A DNA stretch of 64,000 nucleotides. Origin: Branchiostoma lanceolatum. Lineage: Eukaryota; Chordata; Leptocardii; Amphioxiformes; Branchiostomatidae. The stretch covers positions 20,718,527 through 20,782,526 of the forward strand of contig NC_089730.1 in the NCBI RefSeq assembly GCF_035083965.1, given 5' to 3'. The stretch's first letter is position 1; each line of letters opens with the position of its first letter. The notes under the pieces are model-generated. The model saw nothing but the letters and a program-made list of their open reading frames with translations. It was not told where the DNA came from and did no database searches. The translations under genes and the position numbers were made by a program. Shown one piece after another: positions 32,138 to 43,257 of this stretch.

Positions 32138-32930
32138 AGACCCCAGTAAAACTATATAAATACAGGATAATGTAAACTATAGGCTTCAGTATGCATCTGG
32201 CAGCCGTACAGTGCACATCAGTGGAGGCCTGACTGAGACAGTTTATCAAGTACAAGTTACTCTTCAAGTTATGTTTGAAATCAACAGACAACAAATAAGA
32301 AATGTCTACACATAAAGAAGTTAGCTTGAAGGACAGTAAGCCGAGAAATAAAGGAATGACAACACTGGCTTACCATTAAGTTTGAAACATTGGCTAGCAG
32401 TTATATGTACAGTTCTACAGAGCGCTAGTCTAATTCCTGGTTAATCCAACAAGTAGGCATAAAAATCCCCAAAGGTCATATTTCTTGACACACCAAGGCT
32501 AATGTGGGGAAGACATTGGACATTTAGATCCATGTATATACTCTAACGCAACGTTGACATGGTTGATCTAAAAGTTTGAAAATTTGAACAAGGTTGACTT
32601 CCCCAAAACTGAAAGTTGTAGATAGTATTGTCCTGATTATCCAAGGGATCTTATCTGATTGAAACTTCCTTGGATTATGTGATTTTGATGGAGATCTAAG
32701 TCATTCTGGATGGTTTGATAATGTTCCAAGGAAAACCAGTACAGGAAAAATTTGAATTCTCTGACAGTTATTATGGTAATCTGTCCTTTCCTATTGTTCT
32801 AGGCTGGCAGACGATCTAATCCTTTTATGAATTTATGTGGTTATGGAGGCCAATTCACCCCTCACTACTGCTGGGCAGCTCATAGTAGGAGCACTCCCTT
32901 TAAGACTTGCCCTGGGCAAGGAATCGAGTG
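32138..32930. mobile_element. Unclassified 793-bp insertion in ZF9
   Basis: The intact ZF15 sequence GGTGTGTTTAAGAATGTG is interrupted here. GTTTAA occurs on both sides (32132-32137 and 32931-32936), so 6 bases (or TTAA) were duplicated. The tips (AGACCCCAGTAAAAC and GGAATCGAGTG) are not inverted repeats, and no coding frame is seen. Confidence 0.6.
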
Positions 32931-32998
32931 GTTTAAGAATGCGACGTTTCAAATCTCGTTGCTGTGCAAAATAATATAGTCACATTGGCTATATTTTA

Positions 32999-33911
32999 CC
33001 CTGTCCAGACTGGGGGGGGGGGCTAAAAGTGCCCGCGCCAACTTTGACATCGTATTTCTGCCGAACGATGTATGCTAGGACAACCAAACTTGGTGACTTT
33101 TCCTAAAATTTTGTTGGCAACAATTTTACAATAATGGTTTAAGTTTATCATTTTTTCATGTTGCCATGGAAACGTGTTTCTGACTGGCATTTTATGCAAA
33201 ATCATTAATTTTTTGAAAACAATGATATTTCTCAGGTTTTCTTGCACAACTACACTAGTTTTCCTAGATGTATAACATAACACGTAATTAGATGTAACTT
33301 TGCTGATTTAATATTCATAATTTGTGCTAATTTGATGACGTAATCAGCCAAAATCCAAGATGGCGGACTATATCACTATTTCAGGTATCAGCAGGCTTTT
33401 TCGCCCTTAAAATTGTCAATACCTGACATTTTCTTTATCAGAAACATTTAGATTAACGTTTGTAGTCTATCTTCAGTGTCTTTTGGGGTCATAAGTGGAA
33501 AAAAAGGATTTTTAAAAATTTCAAAATGGCCGATCCAAGATGGCGGATCCCAAGGGATCGCTAACAACACGTGACGTCATTTAATGACGTCATTTTGACG
33601 TCAACGTACTTACCATTGACTTTGTATGCCTTTGCATACCTTAAAATGAATAATACAAACCGTTTTGTTTAATTTCTTTAGATATTGCGGGAATTCCCTA
33701 TTTATCCAATAAAATCACATCGATGACGTCATAATTACGTCATGTTACGTCATAACGTCACTAAAATTACAGTAATTATAAAACTTGACGTGAATATCAC
33801 TCCCTGCAAATTTGGTGATGATACATCACACCGTTCGGAAATTATGAGGGGGGGCCGAATCAGCCCCCCCCCGAGTCCCAGATATATCAAAAAAGCCCAG
33901 TCTGCATAGGG
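32999..33911. mobile_element. piggyBac-like non-autonomous element in ZF9
   Basis: 913 bp inserted in a finger at a TTAA site: TTTA (32995-32998, one base changed) on the left and TTAA (33912-33915) on the right. Terminal inverted repeats CCCTGTCCAGACTGGG and CCCTATGCAGACTGGG match at 14 of 16 positions. TTAA duplication with CCC tips is the piggyBac pattern. The empty site is visible in ZF15 (GGCTACATTTAAAGGG at about 61208-61222). There is no transposase. Homopolymer G and C runs flank the tips inside. Confidence 0.85.
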
Positions 33912-35649
33912 TTAAAGGGTTTTTCACCTGTATGGGTTCTCATATGTTCGGATAGACTACGTTTTGTGGCCGTCCTGAACACTCGCCACACATGAATGGC
34001 TTTTCTGCAGTGTGTGTCGCCATGTGTTGATCTAAGGAACTCTTCCGTGCAGCAGAATAGTCGCACTGGTCACACTTGTAGGGTTTCTCACCTGTATACT
34101 TTCCCATATGTCGGTATAGGTGAAACCGGTTGGCCGTCCTGTACCCGCACTCTCCACACAAGTGTGTTTAAACATGTGTCGGTCTAAATCGACTTTCCAT
34201 AAAGAAGAGTAGTCACATTGGTCACATTAAATGGTTACTCCCCTGTATGTATTCTCATATGTTCAGATAGGTAAGACTTTCTGGTCGTTCTGTATCCGCA
34301 CTCTCCACACATGTAGGGTTTTTCTCCGGTGTGTTTACGCTTGTGTCGATCTAAATCGCATTTTTGTGCAGCAGAATAGTCGCATTGGTCACATTTGTAG
34401 GGTTTCTCACCTGTATGTCTTCTCATATGCACGTATAGGTGAGACCTATCGGCCGTTCTGAATCCGCACTCTCCACACATGTAGGGTTTTTCTCCAGTGT
34501 GTTTAAACATGTGTCGGTCTAAATTGACTTTCCATAAAGAAGAGTAGTCACATTGGTCACATTTAAATGGTTTCCCCCCTGTATGTATTCTCATATGTTC
34601 AGATAGGTAAGACTTTTTGGTCGCTCTGTATCCGCACTCTCCACACATGTAGGGTTCTTCTCCGGTGTGTTTACGCTTGTGTCGATTTAAATCGCACTTG
34701 TGTGCAGCAGAATAGTTGCACTGGTCACATTTGTAGGGTTTCTCACCTGTATGTCTTCTCATATGCACGTATAGGTGAGACCTGTCAGCCGTTCTGAATC
34801 CGCACTCTCCACACATGTAGGGTTTTTCTCCAGTGTGTTTAAACATGTGTCGGTCTAAATTGACTTTCTGTGCAGAAGAATAGTCGCACTGGTCACATTT
34901 GTATGGTTTCTCACCGGTATGTTTTCTCATATGAATGGTTAGTTGAGATCTGTCCACTGTCCTGTACCCACACTCTCCGCACATGTAGGGTTTTTCTCCG
35001 GTGTGATAAGCCGTATGTTTCTTTAAATCACCTTTTCGCACAGAAGAATAGTCACACCGGTCACATTTAAACGGTTTCTCCCCTGTATGTATCTTCATAT
35101 GTTCAGATAGGTGAGACTTTCTGGTCGCTCTGTATCCGCACTCTCCACACATGTAGGGTTTGTCTCCAATGTGTTTAGTTATGTGTCGATCTAAATTGCA
35201 TATTTGTGCAGCAGAATATTCGCACTGGTCACACTTGTAGGGTTTTTCTCCGGTGTGTGTACGCTTGTGTCGAAGTAAATCGCATTTCTGTGCAGCAGAA
35301 TGGTCACACTGGTCACATTTGTAGGGTTTCTCACCTGTATGTTTTCTGGTGTGTTTGGTTAGGTCAGCCTTTGAAGCTGTCCTGTAGTCACACTCTGTAC
35401 ACGCGAAGCGTTTGTCCACGTTCGTTTCCCCGCTAGCCTGCCAGTCTGCTCTGTTCGGCCCTGCTCGGGAGAATGGCCAGCTGCAGGCTTTACCCCGCAC
35501 GTTTCCTCGCATGGAAGTTCCTCTTCCTTGTCCTGCTGTCTTCCCCTGCCTGTTACCGGGTCCTCGCTGCTGTTTGTCTCCTTTCCAGGGTATTCAGTTG
35601 GCAGCTCGTTCCCAGGAATCTCACAGATTTTGATGTCCATTTCTAACAA

Positions 35650-36403
35650 CTGCAATGAAATGTGCAAAATCGTTAAGTTGAAACGTTACTATACTACTAC
35701 CCCGGAACAGTAGTACAACAAGTCACAGTCACAAGCGATTTTCTGCGAAACCCCTTCTTTTCTCGTCGATTTCTGACAACTGCAATGAAATGTGCAACAT
35801 TGTTACATTGTAAATGTTACCCATACTATCATTTATTTCTACTCCGGAATAGTCACAGTAGCACACAAGTCATGATTCTGTCAAACCTAGGCCTGTTCAT
35901 GGCTTCAGCTTGTATCCCGACAAATATTCTGGTCTATTCTGTAATAGGTATGACCCCTGCTTTCATTATTTCTTGACGGAAACCATGAATGTAAATGTAG
36001 TCCATGGACATGATGCATGCGCATTTGGATGTTTGGCAAATGTAACTTTAGTAGTATGTCATGTTTTGAACACAGATACCGAAGAGTCCTGTCCCAATCA
36101 TGTTAGTATTGACCAATAGGATCAATCGTAGAGAATTGCTTCAAAGGAAGTGACCCTTGACCTCCATTCGTGCGACATCCGCGGTTGGGCTCGCTTCTCG
36201 CTTACCACCATCCCACCCTTGCAGAATTCATCTTCATTTCCTCTGCAACATTGCTTAAAACTGTAATAACTCGCAATTAGCTTTTCAACATGGTTCCTGT
36301 ACATGTGTTGTAAATGCCAAGTGTCTTTACGCACTTGTAAGCCTCCACAGTAGAGAACTTGGCAGATTAAAAACATCGTTGCCCCAAACCGCGTACCGTA
36401 CAT
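35650..36403 (-). other. ZF9 intron 1
   Basis: A segment at about 35770-35850 repeats the exon-start region (TTTCTGACAACTGCAATGAA). 35880-36403 is nearly the same as 46.99-47.55 and 54.60-55.15 kb. No gene recognised. Confidence 0.5.
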
Positions 36404-36411
36404 GTATATCC

Positions 36412-36556
36412 TAGTCTCCAACCAGGCCCAATAGATTGCAAAGACCGTAACCAACTGGAAGAAGGAGCTTATAGTGCAATCTAAGGGTTGGCTATGAAAA
36501 CTCCTTCTGCCTGTTGGATACGGTATTTGCCAACCCGTAGGTCTGCTTGGAGACTA
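36412..36556. mobile_element. hAT-type MITE with 8-bp target duplication
   Basis: 145 bp bracketed by exact GTATATCC (36404-36411 and 36557-36564). Tips TAGTCTCCAACCAG and, inverted, TAGTCTCCAAGCAG. The uninterrupted site occurs at 47547-47554 and near 55138 in paralogous introns. Confidence 0.9.
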
Positions 36557-36686
36557 GTATATCCTTTGTCTTGTACTACTCGCATTCATGTATTCACCCC
36601 CCCCCCCCATGATTTTGAAAATCTCCCGTAGTGCTATCTTGCTGTCTTATTACCACCCGCCAGTGAGCGATGGTAGTTGACAAACG

Positions 36687-36890
36687 TCTTACCTGTGTTC
36701 TGCTGCAGGTATAGACGTGAGGAAGCGATAAATCGTCATGAAAATAGTCTCAGATTTACGAAAGATTCCTTTGTGCGCTGGTCAAAATGGAGGACACGCG
36801 GGTCAGTGCTTCCGCCGGTGAAAGGTCAAAGTTTACGCACCTGATTACCCCAGTGATACTGCAAATACCCGGCTATACCGTATGACTCGA
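36687..36890 (-). promoter_or_regulatory. Promoter and first exon of ZF9
   Basis: Donor GT at 36691-36692. The YY1-like core is altered to CAAAATGGAGGAC (36783-36795). CGGTGAAAGGTCA at 36816-36828 is kept. The C run lies at about 36597-36608. Confidence 0.55.
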
Positions 36891-36899
36891 GTTGATGCT

Positions 36900-38860
36900 G
36901 CAGTCTGCTACTGGTGTCTTCTGAATTTATAAGATACGACTGAAACAGGCTCTGAGGCGTTTTTCCCTCCTGCTTGCTTGATGTCAAAGCTATCAGGTAT
37001 GTTAAATTCTGGTGGTCGGTCAGCCTGGTGCTAAAGTTGGTAGGACAGACTGAAAAGCGATACTGCACATTTTGAAATGTTGGCGGATTTATTTTCACCT
37101 TCCCAGCCTTCCCCATATTTCTCTCTTACAAGAAAACAAGTGCTTTTCAAAAAAGCTGGCGTTTTGTCGACGTTTATGAGTGTGAATTGTCTTTTCCCTT
37201 TTCTTGAAGTGAAATCTGCCAGAGAAAGTCACTCAAGGGCTGTTGAGTCTATAAGAAAAATTGTCATTTTGGGAAAGGAGTACTCTTTTAATAGAGAAAG
37301 GCAGATTGGGGAAAGCAATTTTGAAGTTACGGCATTTAACTTAAGTGCTTTTGAAAAAAGCTGGTCTTGGCCTACAACTTGTACTTATTTCTTAAATGTA
37401 CAATAGGCTCATTATAAAAGCTATCAATGTAATTATGTACATAGCACGCAATAAAACATACAATTTGAAAAAGCACCATTGAATCATCAGCACTATGGTA
37501 ATTAAGTGAAATAGAAGTTCATAACAGCTAAGGTTCTATCTAAAATGACTACCAAATGTCAAACAAGTGTTTAAACCAATGAACAGCTACCTCATCCCTA
37601 TTATTCTGGTTTCCGCATTTATAACATTTCCTCCTTATTTTCCTGGATAATTTTGCTAAAATTCATGAAAATTCCCATATTTTTGTGCCGAGCGGCGTCA
37701 CTTTCCACGTCCGTGTTGTCTAAATGAAGTCGATACTGAACAATGGAGCATTTGCTACAAAGGATCGCTGTTCTGCAAACAACATCAAGAGCCTCTGTTT
37801 ACATCGGGAATAGAAGTTTAGTGGCGAGTGTTTTGCAAGAATCATCTTACCGCGCATAGGAGCCGCTGCACGGTATTTTCCATTACAATGAACAGAAAAA
37901 TCGAATGCCGGGTTTGGAATCTACGAAGTCCTGTTCATAAGACAAAGGCCTTGTACATATTAAATGAATATTTAGAAATAACGAAAAAAAATATCTATTC
38001 ATTTATTGATAAAATAAATAAAAAATGATATTCATAAATATGATATTGATAGATTAATATAATATTAATATATATTTTTGATATTTAATATCTAAAAAGA
38101 AAAAAAAGAAAACATGCATGGATTCGATCCCGGATCTTCCGGATCCGAAGAACTACGACGTTCCCAGTTGAGCTAAGTTGTAGTGTGTATCTTGTGGCAT
38201 TGTGCATAATGCTTTAACCTCACTACATGGTATCATTTATGTCGATTTATTGACGAAATCATTTTTTTTCTTCTGCAATCTTATGGTATAGATGTAATAT
38301 GTTCATTTTTCAGGATATCAAAGTCCGAAACCACAATGCAATGATATTTCCGAACAGTTGTAGCAGTTACATGCGGTCGCCCTCCGATGTGTCATGCAAA
38401 TCAAGCCTGCCTGGCTTTTCTTGCTCGCTTGCCATATAAGGCAACGGCTATTCAACAATTTTGGAAGGTCTTGCCATATAAGGTATTATTGTGTGCGACA
38501 CAGTGTTGAACCAAGTACCATCGAAGCAGGCCTGCAAGGTAAGAGCCAGCTTATTGCGTTTTGTCGCAAAGGCGACAAAACGAAAAAAAAGGTCAGTTTT
38601 TCTTCTGTTTCTCATAATCGCAACCAAATGGAAGAAACTACATTTTACATTTACAACTTTCTTCCAAGTTAAGACCAACCTTCCTTCCGGTTCGTGAAGC
38701 GACAAAAGCTGGTTATATCATAATACTTAAACCATTACACATTGGCATGTTGCATTCTATTGTACAGAAGAAGTACTACAAGTATATCTAGCTCCATCGT
38801 TGTGTTGTAATTGTAGAACTGAAATAAATTTCCATTCAAACAGGGTGCTTGTGCATCAAT
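36900..38860. other. Spacer between ZF9 promoter and ZF10 3' end
   Basis: Mostly unexplained AT-rich sequence. 37130-37370 carries a direct repeat AGTGCTTTTxAAAAAAGCTGG about 210 bp apart, around an unassigned segment. 37.4-38.3 kb is absent from the other spacers and so is probably inserted DNA. A tRNA-like piece at 38105-38185 is listed separately. Confidence 0.4.
38105..38185 (-). repeat. tRNA-like sequence, probably SINE head or tRNA pseudogene
   Basis: On the minus strand an A-box-like TTAGCTCAACTGGG and a B-box GGATCGAATCC are spaced as in a tRNA, and a D-arm GCTC...GAAC can pair. The anticodon stem and T stem do not pair well, so a functional tRNA is unlikely. Confidence 0.45.
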
Positions 38861-38868
38861 GTCTTTCT

Positions 38869-38874
38869 TTTATT
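38869..38874 (-). terminator. Poly(A) signal for ZF10 (distal)
   Basis: AATAAA on the minus strand within the family 3'-end block. A second, mutated copy of the block lies at about 39030-39060. A LINE 3' end sits between these and the gene, so another signal may be used. Confidence 0.35.
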
Positions 38875-39067
38875 CTTCAAAGATACAAAGATAGTCATGA
38901 TAGTAGTCAACTGTCTTCTGCTGCTGCAGATATGGCATAGAATATATATGTAAATCTCTATCATTGTGTTGTGACAGTAGGCCTGATATAAGCTTCCATT
39001 TAAACGGAAAAGTTAAACGGAAAAGTTGTGCATCAAAGCCTTCTTTTCATTCTTCAAAGATACAAAG

Positions 39068-39670
39068 ATGTTTTGATTTGATTTTTGATTTGATTTATTC
39101 GCACATATTAAAATCATTTTCTATTACATTATAGAACAAGAAGAAAATATACGTGCTGGGGGAAGAAAAAAGCCATAATGGCTTATACAAGGTCTTCCCC
39201 CATCTAAATTAAAAATATCACATAAATCTAACAATTCATAACATAATTATAGTAGTAAATGATAACAATAACAAATCAGACAATAATGATAGTAACAGAA
39301 TACTGACAAAATAGAATTGGTTGCATATAAAGATTATGCATCAAGTCATAGCATAACTCGATACCGAAATAATAGAGATTAGAGAGTTAAGCGCAGTTAA
39401 CAAAATAACAATAATATAACAATTCATAACATAATTGTAGTAATCAATAATAACAATATCACATAAAATCATACGATAATAATAGTAACAAATGATGACA
39501 ATATAATAATTAATTGCATATAAATATAAAAATTATATAATAAATCATAGCATAATTCAATACTGAAATAATATAGTTTAACACAAAGTCTATCGCAGTT
39601 AACAAAACATAGCAAATAAGTGTAAGGTGAAAAAAGAAAGAAATTCAACTTAGAGGGCTGGGGCATGAAA
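39068..39670 (-). mobile_element. LINE 3' end (untranslated tail), 5'-truncated
   Basis: On the minus strand the segment ends GCGAATAAATCAAATCAAA with further ATCAAA repeats, preceded by GGGGAAGACCTTG and CTTTTTTCTTCCCCCAGCAC. This is the usual look of CR1/L2-type LINE tails. 39200-39640 is a low-complexity AT stretch (ATAATAGTAACAAATGATGA). The paralogous spacers run through without it (GATACAAAGATATGGC). Confidence 0.65.
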
Positions 39671-39899
39671 GTTAACACAGAATATACGTGTGGGGTTGTT
39701 TACAAGCTAACATGCGCCATGCTTCGTCCTCAGTTTGAGGTTGGACCGCTTGCTTGTACAAGGAAACTCCGACATCCTCCTTAATGCAAACGACTAATGT
39801 CTTGGATCCTGAGGCTTAAGGAACAACAGCTAGACTACAAGCTAAGCGTCACATTGGGACACCGGTGCTTTGGTCGCCAATCTGTAATTTTCCTAATGA

Positions 39900-40240
39900 C
39901 AAAGAGATTTTCCCCTCGTCTATTTTGACATACTAGTATGCTTAGATAGGTAAGAAATGTTACCAGTATTGTAGCCACTATTTTCTCTCACGTAGTGTTT
40001 ATTATGTTTAGTGTTCAACAATGTATGATGGTCTATCCTTCAATGCTTATGAAAGTGTTAAATCTGTTACCTTTCAATGATTCTTTGACAAAAAATGATA
40101 AAAATGTCCTTGGTCTAAGTGTCGGACAGTCACGAATTTCGACAATTCACGTTTGTAGGGTTTATTTTCAGTACATTTCTTCCTATGTGGGGTAGATTAT
40201 ACAAGTTTTCAGTCGTTCAGCCGCCAATGTAGGGTATCTC
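39900..40240 (-). pseudogene. Fossil fingers downstream of ZF10
   Basis: Decayed HTGEKP and finger pieces (for example near 40135-40240) follow the ZF10 stop, with several in-frame stops. Related fossils are found after ZF12, ZF13 and ZF14. Confidence 0.55.
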
Positions 40241-42061
40241 TCAAGTGTGTGTAACCATGTGTCTGTTTAAAGAGCTTTTCCGTGCCGTAGCATAGTCACA
40301 CTGGTCACATTTGTAGGGCTTTTTACCTGTATGTATTTTCATATGTTCGGTTAGGTAAGACCTGTTGGCCGTTCTGAATCCGCACTCTCCACACATGTAG
40401 GGTTTCTCTCCAGTGTGTTTAGCCATGTGTCGGGCTAAATGGCCTTTCTGTGCAGCAGAATAGTCGCACTGGTCACATTTATAGGGTTTCTCACCTGCAT
40501 GTATTTTCATATGTTCTGATAGGTGACACCTGTGGGCCGTTTTGAATCCGCACTCTTCACATATGTAAGGTTTTTCTCCGGAGTGTTTAGCCAGGTGTCG
40601 ATCTAAATTGCTTTTCTTTGCAGCAGAATATTCGCACTGGTCACATTTATAGGGTTTCTCACCTGTATGTTTTTTCATATGTTCGGATAGGTGAGACCTG
40701 TAGGCCGTTCTGAATCCGCACTCTCCACACATGTAGGGTTTCTCTCCAGTGTGTTTAGCCATGTGTTGGTCTAAATTGCCTTTCTGTGCAGCAGAATAGT
40801 CGCACTCGTTACATTTGTAGGGTTTTTCACCTGTAAGTTTTCTCATATGCACAGACAGGTAAGAACTATCGGCAGATCTAAACCCACACTCTCCACACAT
40901 GTAGGGTTTATCTCCAGTGTGTTTAGCTACGTGTATGGCTAGATCACCTTTTCGCAAAGTGGAATAGCCACATTGATCACATTTGTAGCGCTTCTCACCG
41001 GTATGTATTTTCATATGGTTGGATAGGTAAGACCTGTCGCCCGTTCTGTATCCGCATTCTCCACACATGTAGGGTTTGTCTCCAGTGTGTTTAACCATAT
41101 GTTTGTTTAAATCCCCTTTTCGCACAGTAGCATAGTCACACTGGTCACATTTGTAGCGCTTCTCGCCTGTATGTTTTCTCATATGCACGGATAGGTAAGA
41201 CCTGTCGGCCGTTCTGAATCCGCACTCGCCACACATGTAGGGTTTCTCTCCGGTATGTTTAAACATGTGTCGGTCTAAATTGTCTTTCTGTGCAGCAGAA
41301 TAGTCGCACTGATCACATTTATAGGGTTTCTTACCTGTATGAGTTCTCATATGTATTGTCAAGTTAGCCCTGTAGGCCGTCCTGTAACCACATTCCCCGC
41401 ACATGTAGGGTTTTTCTCCGGTGTGTTTAAGAATGTGGCGTGCCAAATATATTTTCCGCGCAGAAGAATATTCACACTGGCTACATTTGAAGGGCTTCTC
41501 ATCTGTATGAGTTCTCATATGTTCGGATAATCTACTTTTTCTAGCCGTCCTGAACCCACATTCTCCACATATGTAGGGTTTTTCTCCACTGTGTTTAAGC
41601 ACGTGTTGGTCTAAACTCTTTTTGAGTGCAGCAGAATAGTCACACTGGTCACATTTATAGGGTTTTTCTCCGGTGTGTTTACGCTTGTGACTGTCTAAAT
41701 TGCATTTCTGTGCAGCAGAATATTCGCACTGGTCACATTTGTAGGGCTTCTCACCTGTATGTTTTCTGGTGTGTCTGATCAAGTCAGTCTTTGAAGCCAC
41801 CCTAAAGTCACATTCAGTACACGCCAAGCGTTTTTCCACAGGAAGTTTCACCGCGAGCCTGCCCGTCTGCTCTGTTCGACCCTGTACGGGAGAATAGTCA
41901 GCTGCAGGCTTTACCCCGCACGTTTCCTCGCATGGAATTTCTTCTTCCTTGTCCAGCTGCCTTCCCGTGTCTGCTACCGGGTCATCGCCGCTGTTTGTCT
42001 CGTTCCCAGAGTGTTCAGTTGGCAGTTCATCCTCAGGAATCTCGCCTATTTCCTCGTCCAT
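40241..42061 (-). CDS. ZF10: C2H2 zinc-finger protein, 19 fingers (largest intact array)
   Basis: 606 residues from ATG 42061 (MDEEIGEIPEDELPTEHSGN). Leader residues 1-78 show GRQLDKEEEIPCEETCGVK and QGRTEQTGRLAVK. Nineteen fingers follow from about residue 79, alternating CDQC-type and CGEC-type. Finger 12 has lost its last zinc ligand (HMRKL instead of HMRKH); all others are complete. The stop comes from GGA to TGA in a linker (VTHT*). The acceptor is TCAGTGCAG|ATCTTAGAAATGG; 31 in-frame codons precede the ATG. The N-terminal half is nearly identical to ZF12, a recent duplicate. Promoter block 43258-43460. Probably the most complete working member of the cluster. Confidence 0.92.
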   Translation of the reverse strand: MDEEIGEIPEDELPTEHSGNETNSGDDPVADTGRQLDKEEEIPCEETCGVKPAADYSPVQGRTEQTGRLAVKLPVEKRLACTECDFRVASKTDLIRHTRKHTGEKPYKCDQCEYSAAQKCNLDSHKRKHTGEKPYKCDQCDYSAALKKSLDQHVLKHSGEKPYICGECGFRTARKSRLSEHMRTHTDEKPFKCSQCEYSSARKIYLARHILKHTGEKPYMCGECGYRTAYRANLTIHMRTHTGKKPYKCDQCDYSAAQKDNLDRHMFKHTGEKPYMCGECGFRTADRSYLSVHMRKHTGEKRYKCDQCDYATVRKGDLNKHMVKHTGDKPYMCGECGYRTGDRSYLSNHMKIHTGEKRYKCDQCGYSTLRKGDLAIHVAKHTGDKPYMCGECGFRSADSSYLSVHMRKLTGEKPYKCNECDYSAAQKGNLDQHMAKHTGEKPYMCGECGFRTAYRSHLSEHMKKHTGEKPYKCDQCEYSAAKKSNLDRHLAKHSGEKPYICEECGFKTAHRCHLSEHMKIHAGEKPYKCDQCDYSAAQKGHLARHMAKHTGEKPYMCGECGFRTANRSYLTEHMKIHTGKKPYKCDQCDYATARKSSLNRHMVTHT

Positions 42062-42329
42062 TTCTAAGATCTGCACTGAAATGAGTAACATATTTACATT
42101 GAAAATGTTACCACTAAAACCAATCATTTCTACCCCGGAACAGTAGTGTAGCAATTCACAGTTTACAAGTCATGATTCGGTCTAACCTGTTCATGGCTTC
42201 AGCTTGTATCCTGATGAAATGCTTACAGCCAAGAAGACAGACCAGAATATTATAGAAGATGCTTTTTGCAAAATGTGTGATTGTATAAATTCCATAATTT
42301 TATAAATTCATTAATTCTATCATTCTGTT

Positions 42330-42460
42330 CTTATGTAGTTAAACATGTATAAAAAATATAAAAACTTAGGACAAATGATGTCGGACAGGGCAATATGGAG
42401 TGATGTATGTACTTATTTAAAGTCCCGACCGATGGCCGATAGATGATGATGATGATAAGA
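42330..42460 (-). repeat. Short insertion, probable LINE 3' fragment
   Basis: About 125 bp (TCGGTCGGGACTTTAAATAA and a CAT repeat on the minus strand) present here but absent from the otherwise near-identical ZF12 intron at about 50815. The trinucleotide tail suggests a LINE end. Confidence 0.5.
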
Positions 42461-42982
42461 AATATATTTTCGTCTATCTTCTTGACTGAAAGCATGACCA
42501 CTGTTCTCATCATATTCCTTTGACTACATTTGACGGAAGCCATGAATGTAAATTCGGTAACTTTGGTCCGTATTAAATGCATGTGCACAATGATGTGCCA
42601 GGCTGGTTATTTCCTGCCTCACACCCTCATCTTGAAGCCCTCTAACCGACGCACCTCTTTTAGAGAGTGTTAACTGTAGTCTCTAGTCCTGACAGGAGGG
42701 TTCCCGGTACTGCAGCTGCCCAGTACAGGAATTCCAGTACTAAGAAAGTCTCAGTACTGGAGCTCCTGTGCTGTCGACCACTTCCGTACTGGTTGCCCAG
42801 TGCTGACAAATGAGGCCGTTACATTTGTATATTTGCGTGTCGTTAGAAAAATGTAACTTAAGTATGTCACGTTTTGAACACCGATACCTAACATTCTTGT
42901 CCACATCACGTAAAAGTACCCCCCCCCCCCCTTTCACCATGATTTGGTAAATCGCCCCTAACTACTCCCGCAGTGCTATATA

Positions 42983-43162
42983 AGCTAGTTCGGAGTAGCT
43001 AGTACGCGTGTGCAGTGTCAAAGGTGAAGGCCCCCGGCTTGTAAACAGTGCTCGTCTCCACATTGTCTAGATTTGCATAACAATTCCCAGACGGGGTTTG
43101 TTCACGTCTCGGGGGCCTCACCTTTGACACTACACATGCGTAGTAGCAACTCCGAACTAGCT
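42983..43162. mobile_element. TA-flanked MITE (same family as 28460)
   Basis: 180 bp with tips AGCTAGTTCGGAGTAG and, inverted, AGCTAGTTCGGAGTTG, between TA dinucleotides (42981-42982 and 43163-43164). Arms include GTGTCAAAGGTGAAGGCCCC. The ZF12 intron lacks it (GTGCTATATTGATGCCG), so it inserted after that duplication. About 45 extra bases to the right are also absent there. Confidence 0.85.
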
Positions 43163-43257
43163 TATTGCAATTAGCCTTCGGGCAGGAATTTGCAATAAAC
43201 TTATTATTATTGATGCCGTATTGCCACCCGCCAGTGAGAAATGTTAGTTAACAAACG

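Larger units (their letters stand above)
31880..35640 (-). pseudogene. ZF9: zinc-finger gene broken by frameshift, stops and two insertions
   Basis: The leader starts at ATG 35640 (MDIKICEIPGNELPTEYPGK) and is in frame to about 35415. One base is missing there (CGAACGTGG where paralogues have ACTG), so the fingers are in another frame. The finger frame (34235-35512) codes 14 intact fingers, of which 7-10 and 11-14 are a 336-bp tandem duplication. It stops at HTGE* (AAA to TAA), followed by another base loss. More fingers continue at 33940-34161, then a 913-bp TTAA element and a 793-bp insertion split the rest, which ends at 31986-32140 (CGYRTTRKPNLSAHMRK). The order of fingers matches ZF15, its closest relative. 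A downstream ATG at 35512 could still make a leaderless 425-residue array. Promoter block at 36687-36890. Confidence 0.85.

Noticed and set aside
37077-37406. 109-codon plus-strand frame
   Set aside because: Crosses the join between shared spacer and the unassigned segment; no homologue recognised.
38105-38185. Functional tRNA gene
   Set aside because: A and B boxes are present but the anticodon and T stems do not pair; treated as tRNA-derived repeat.
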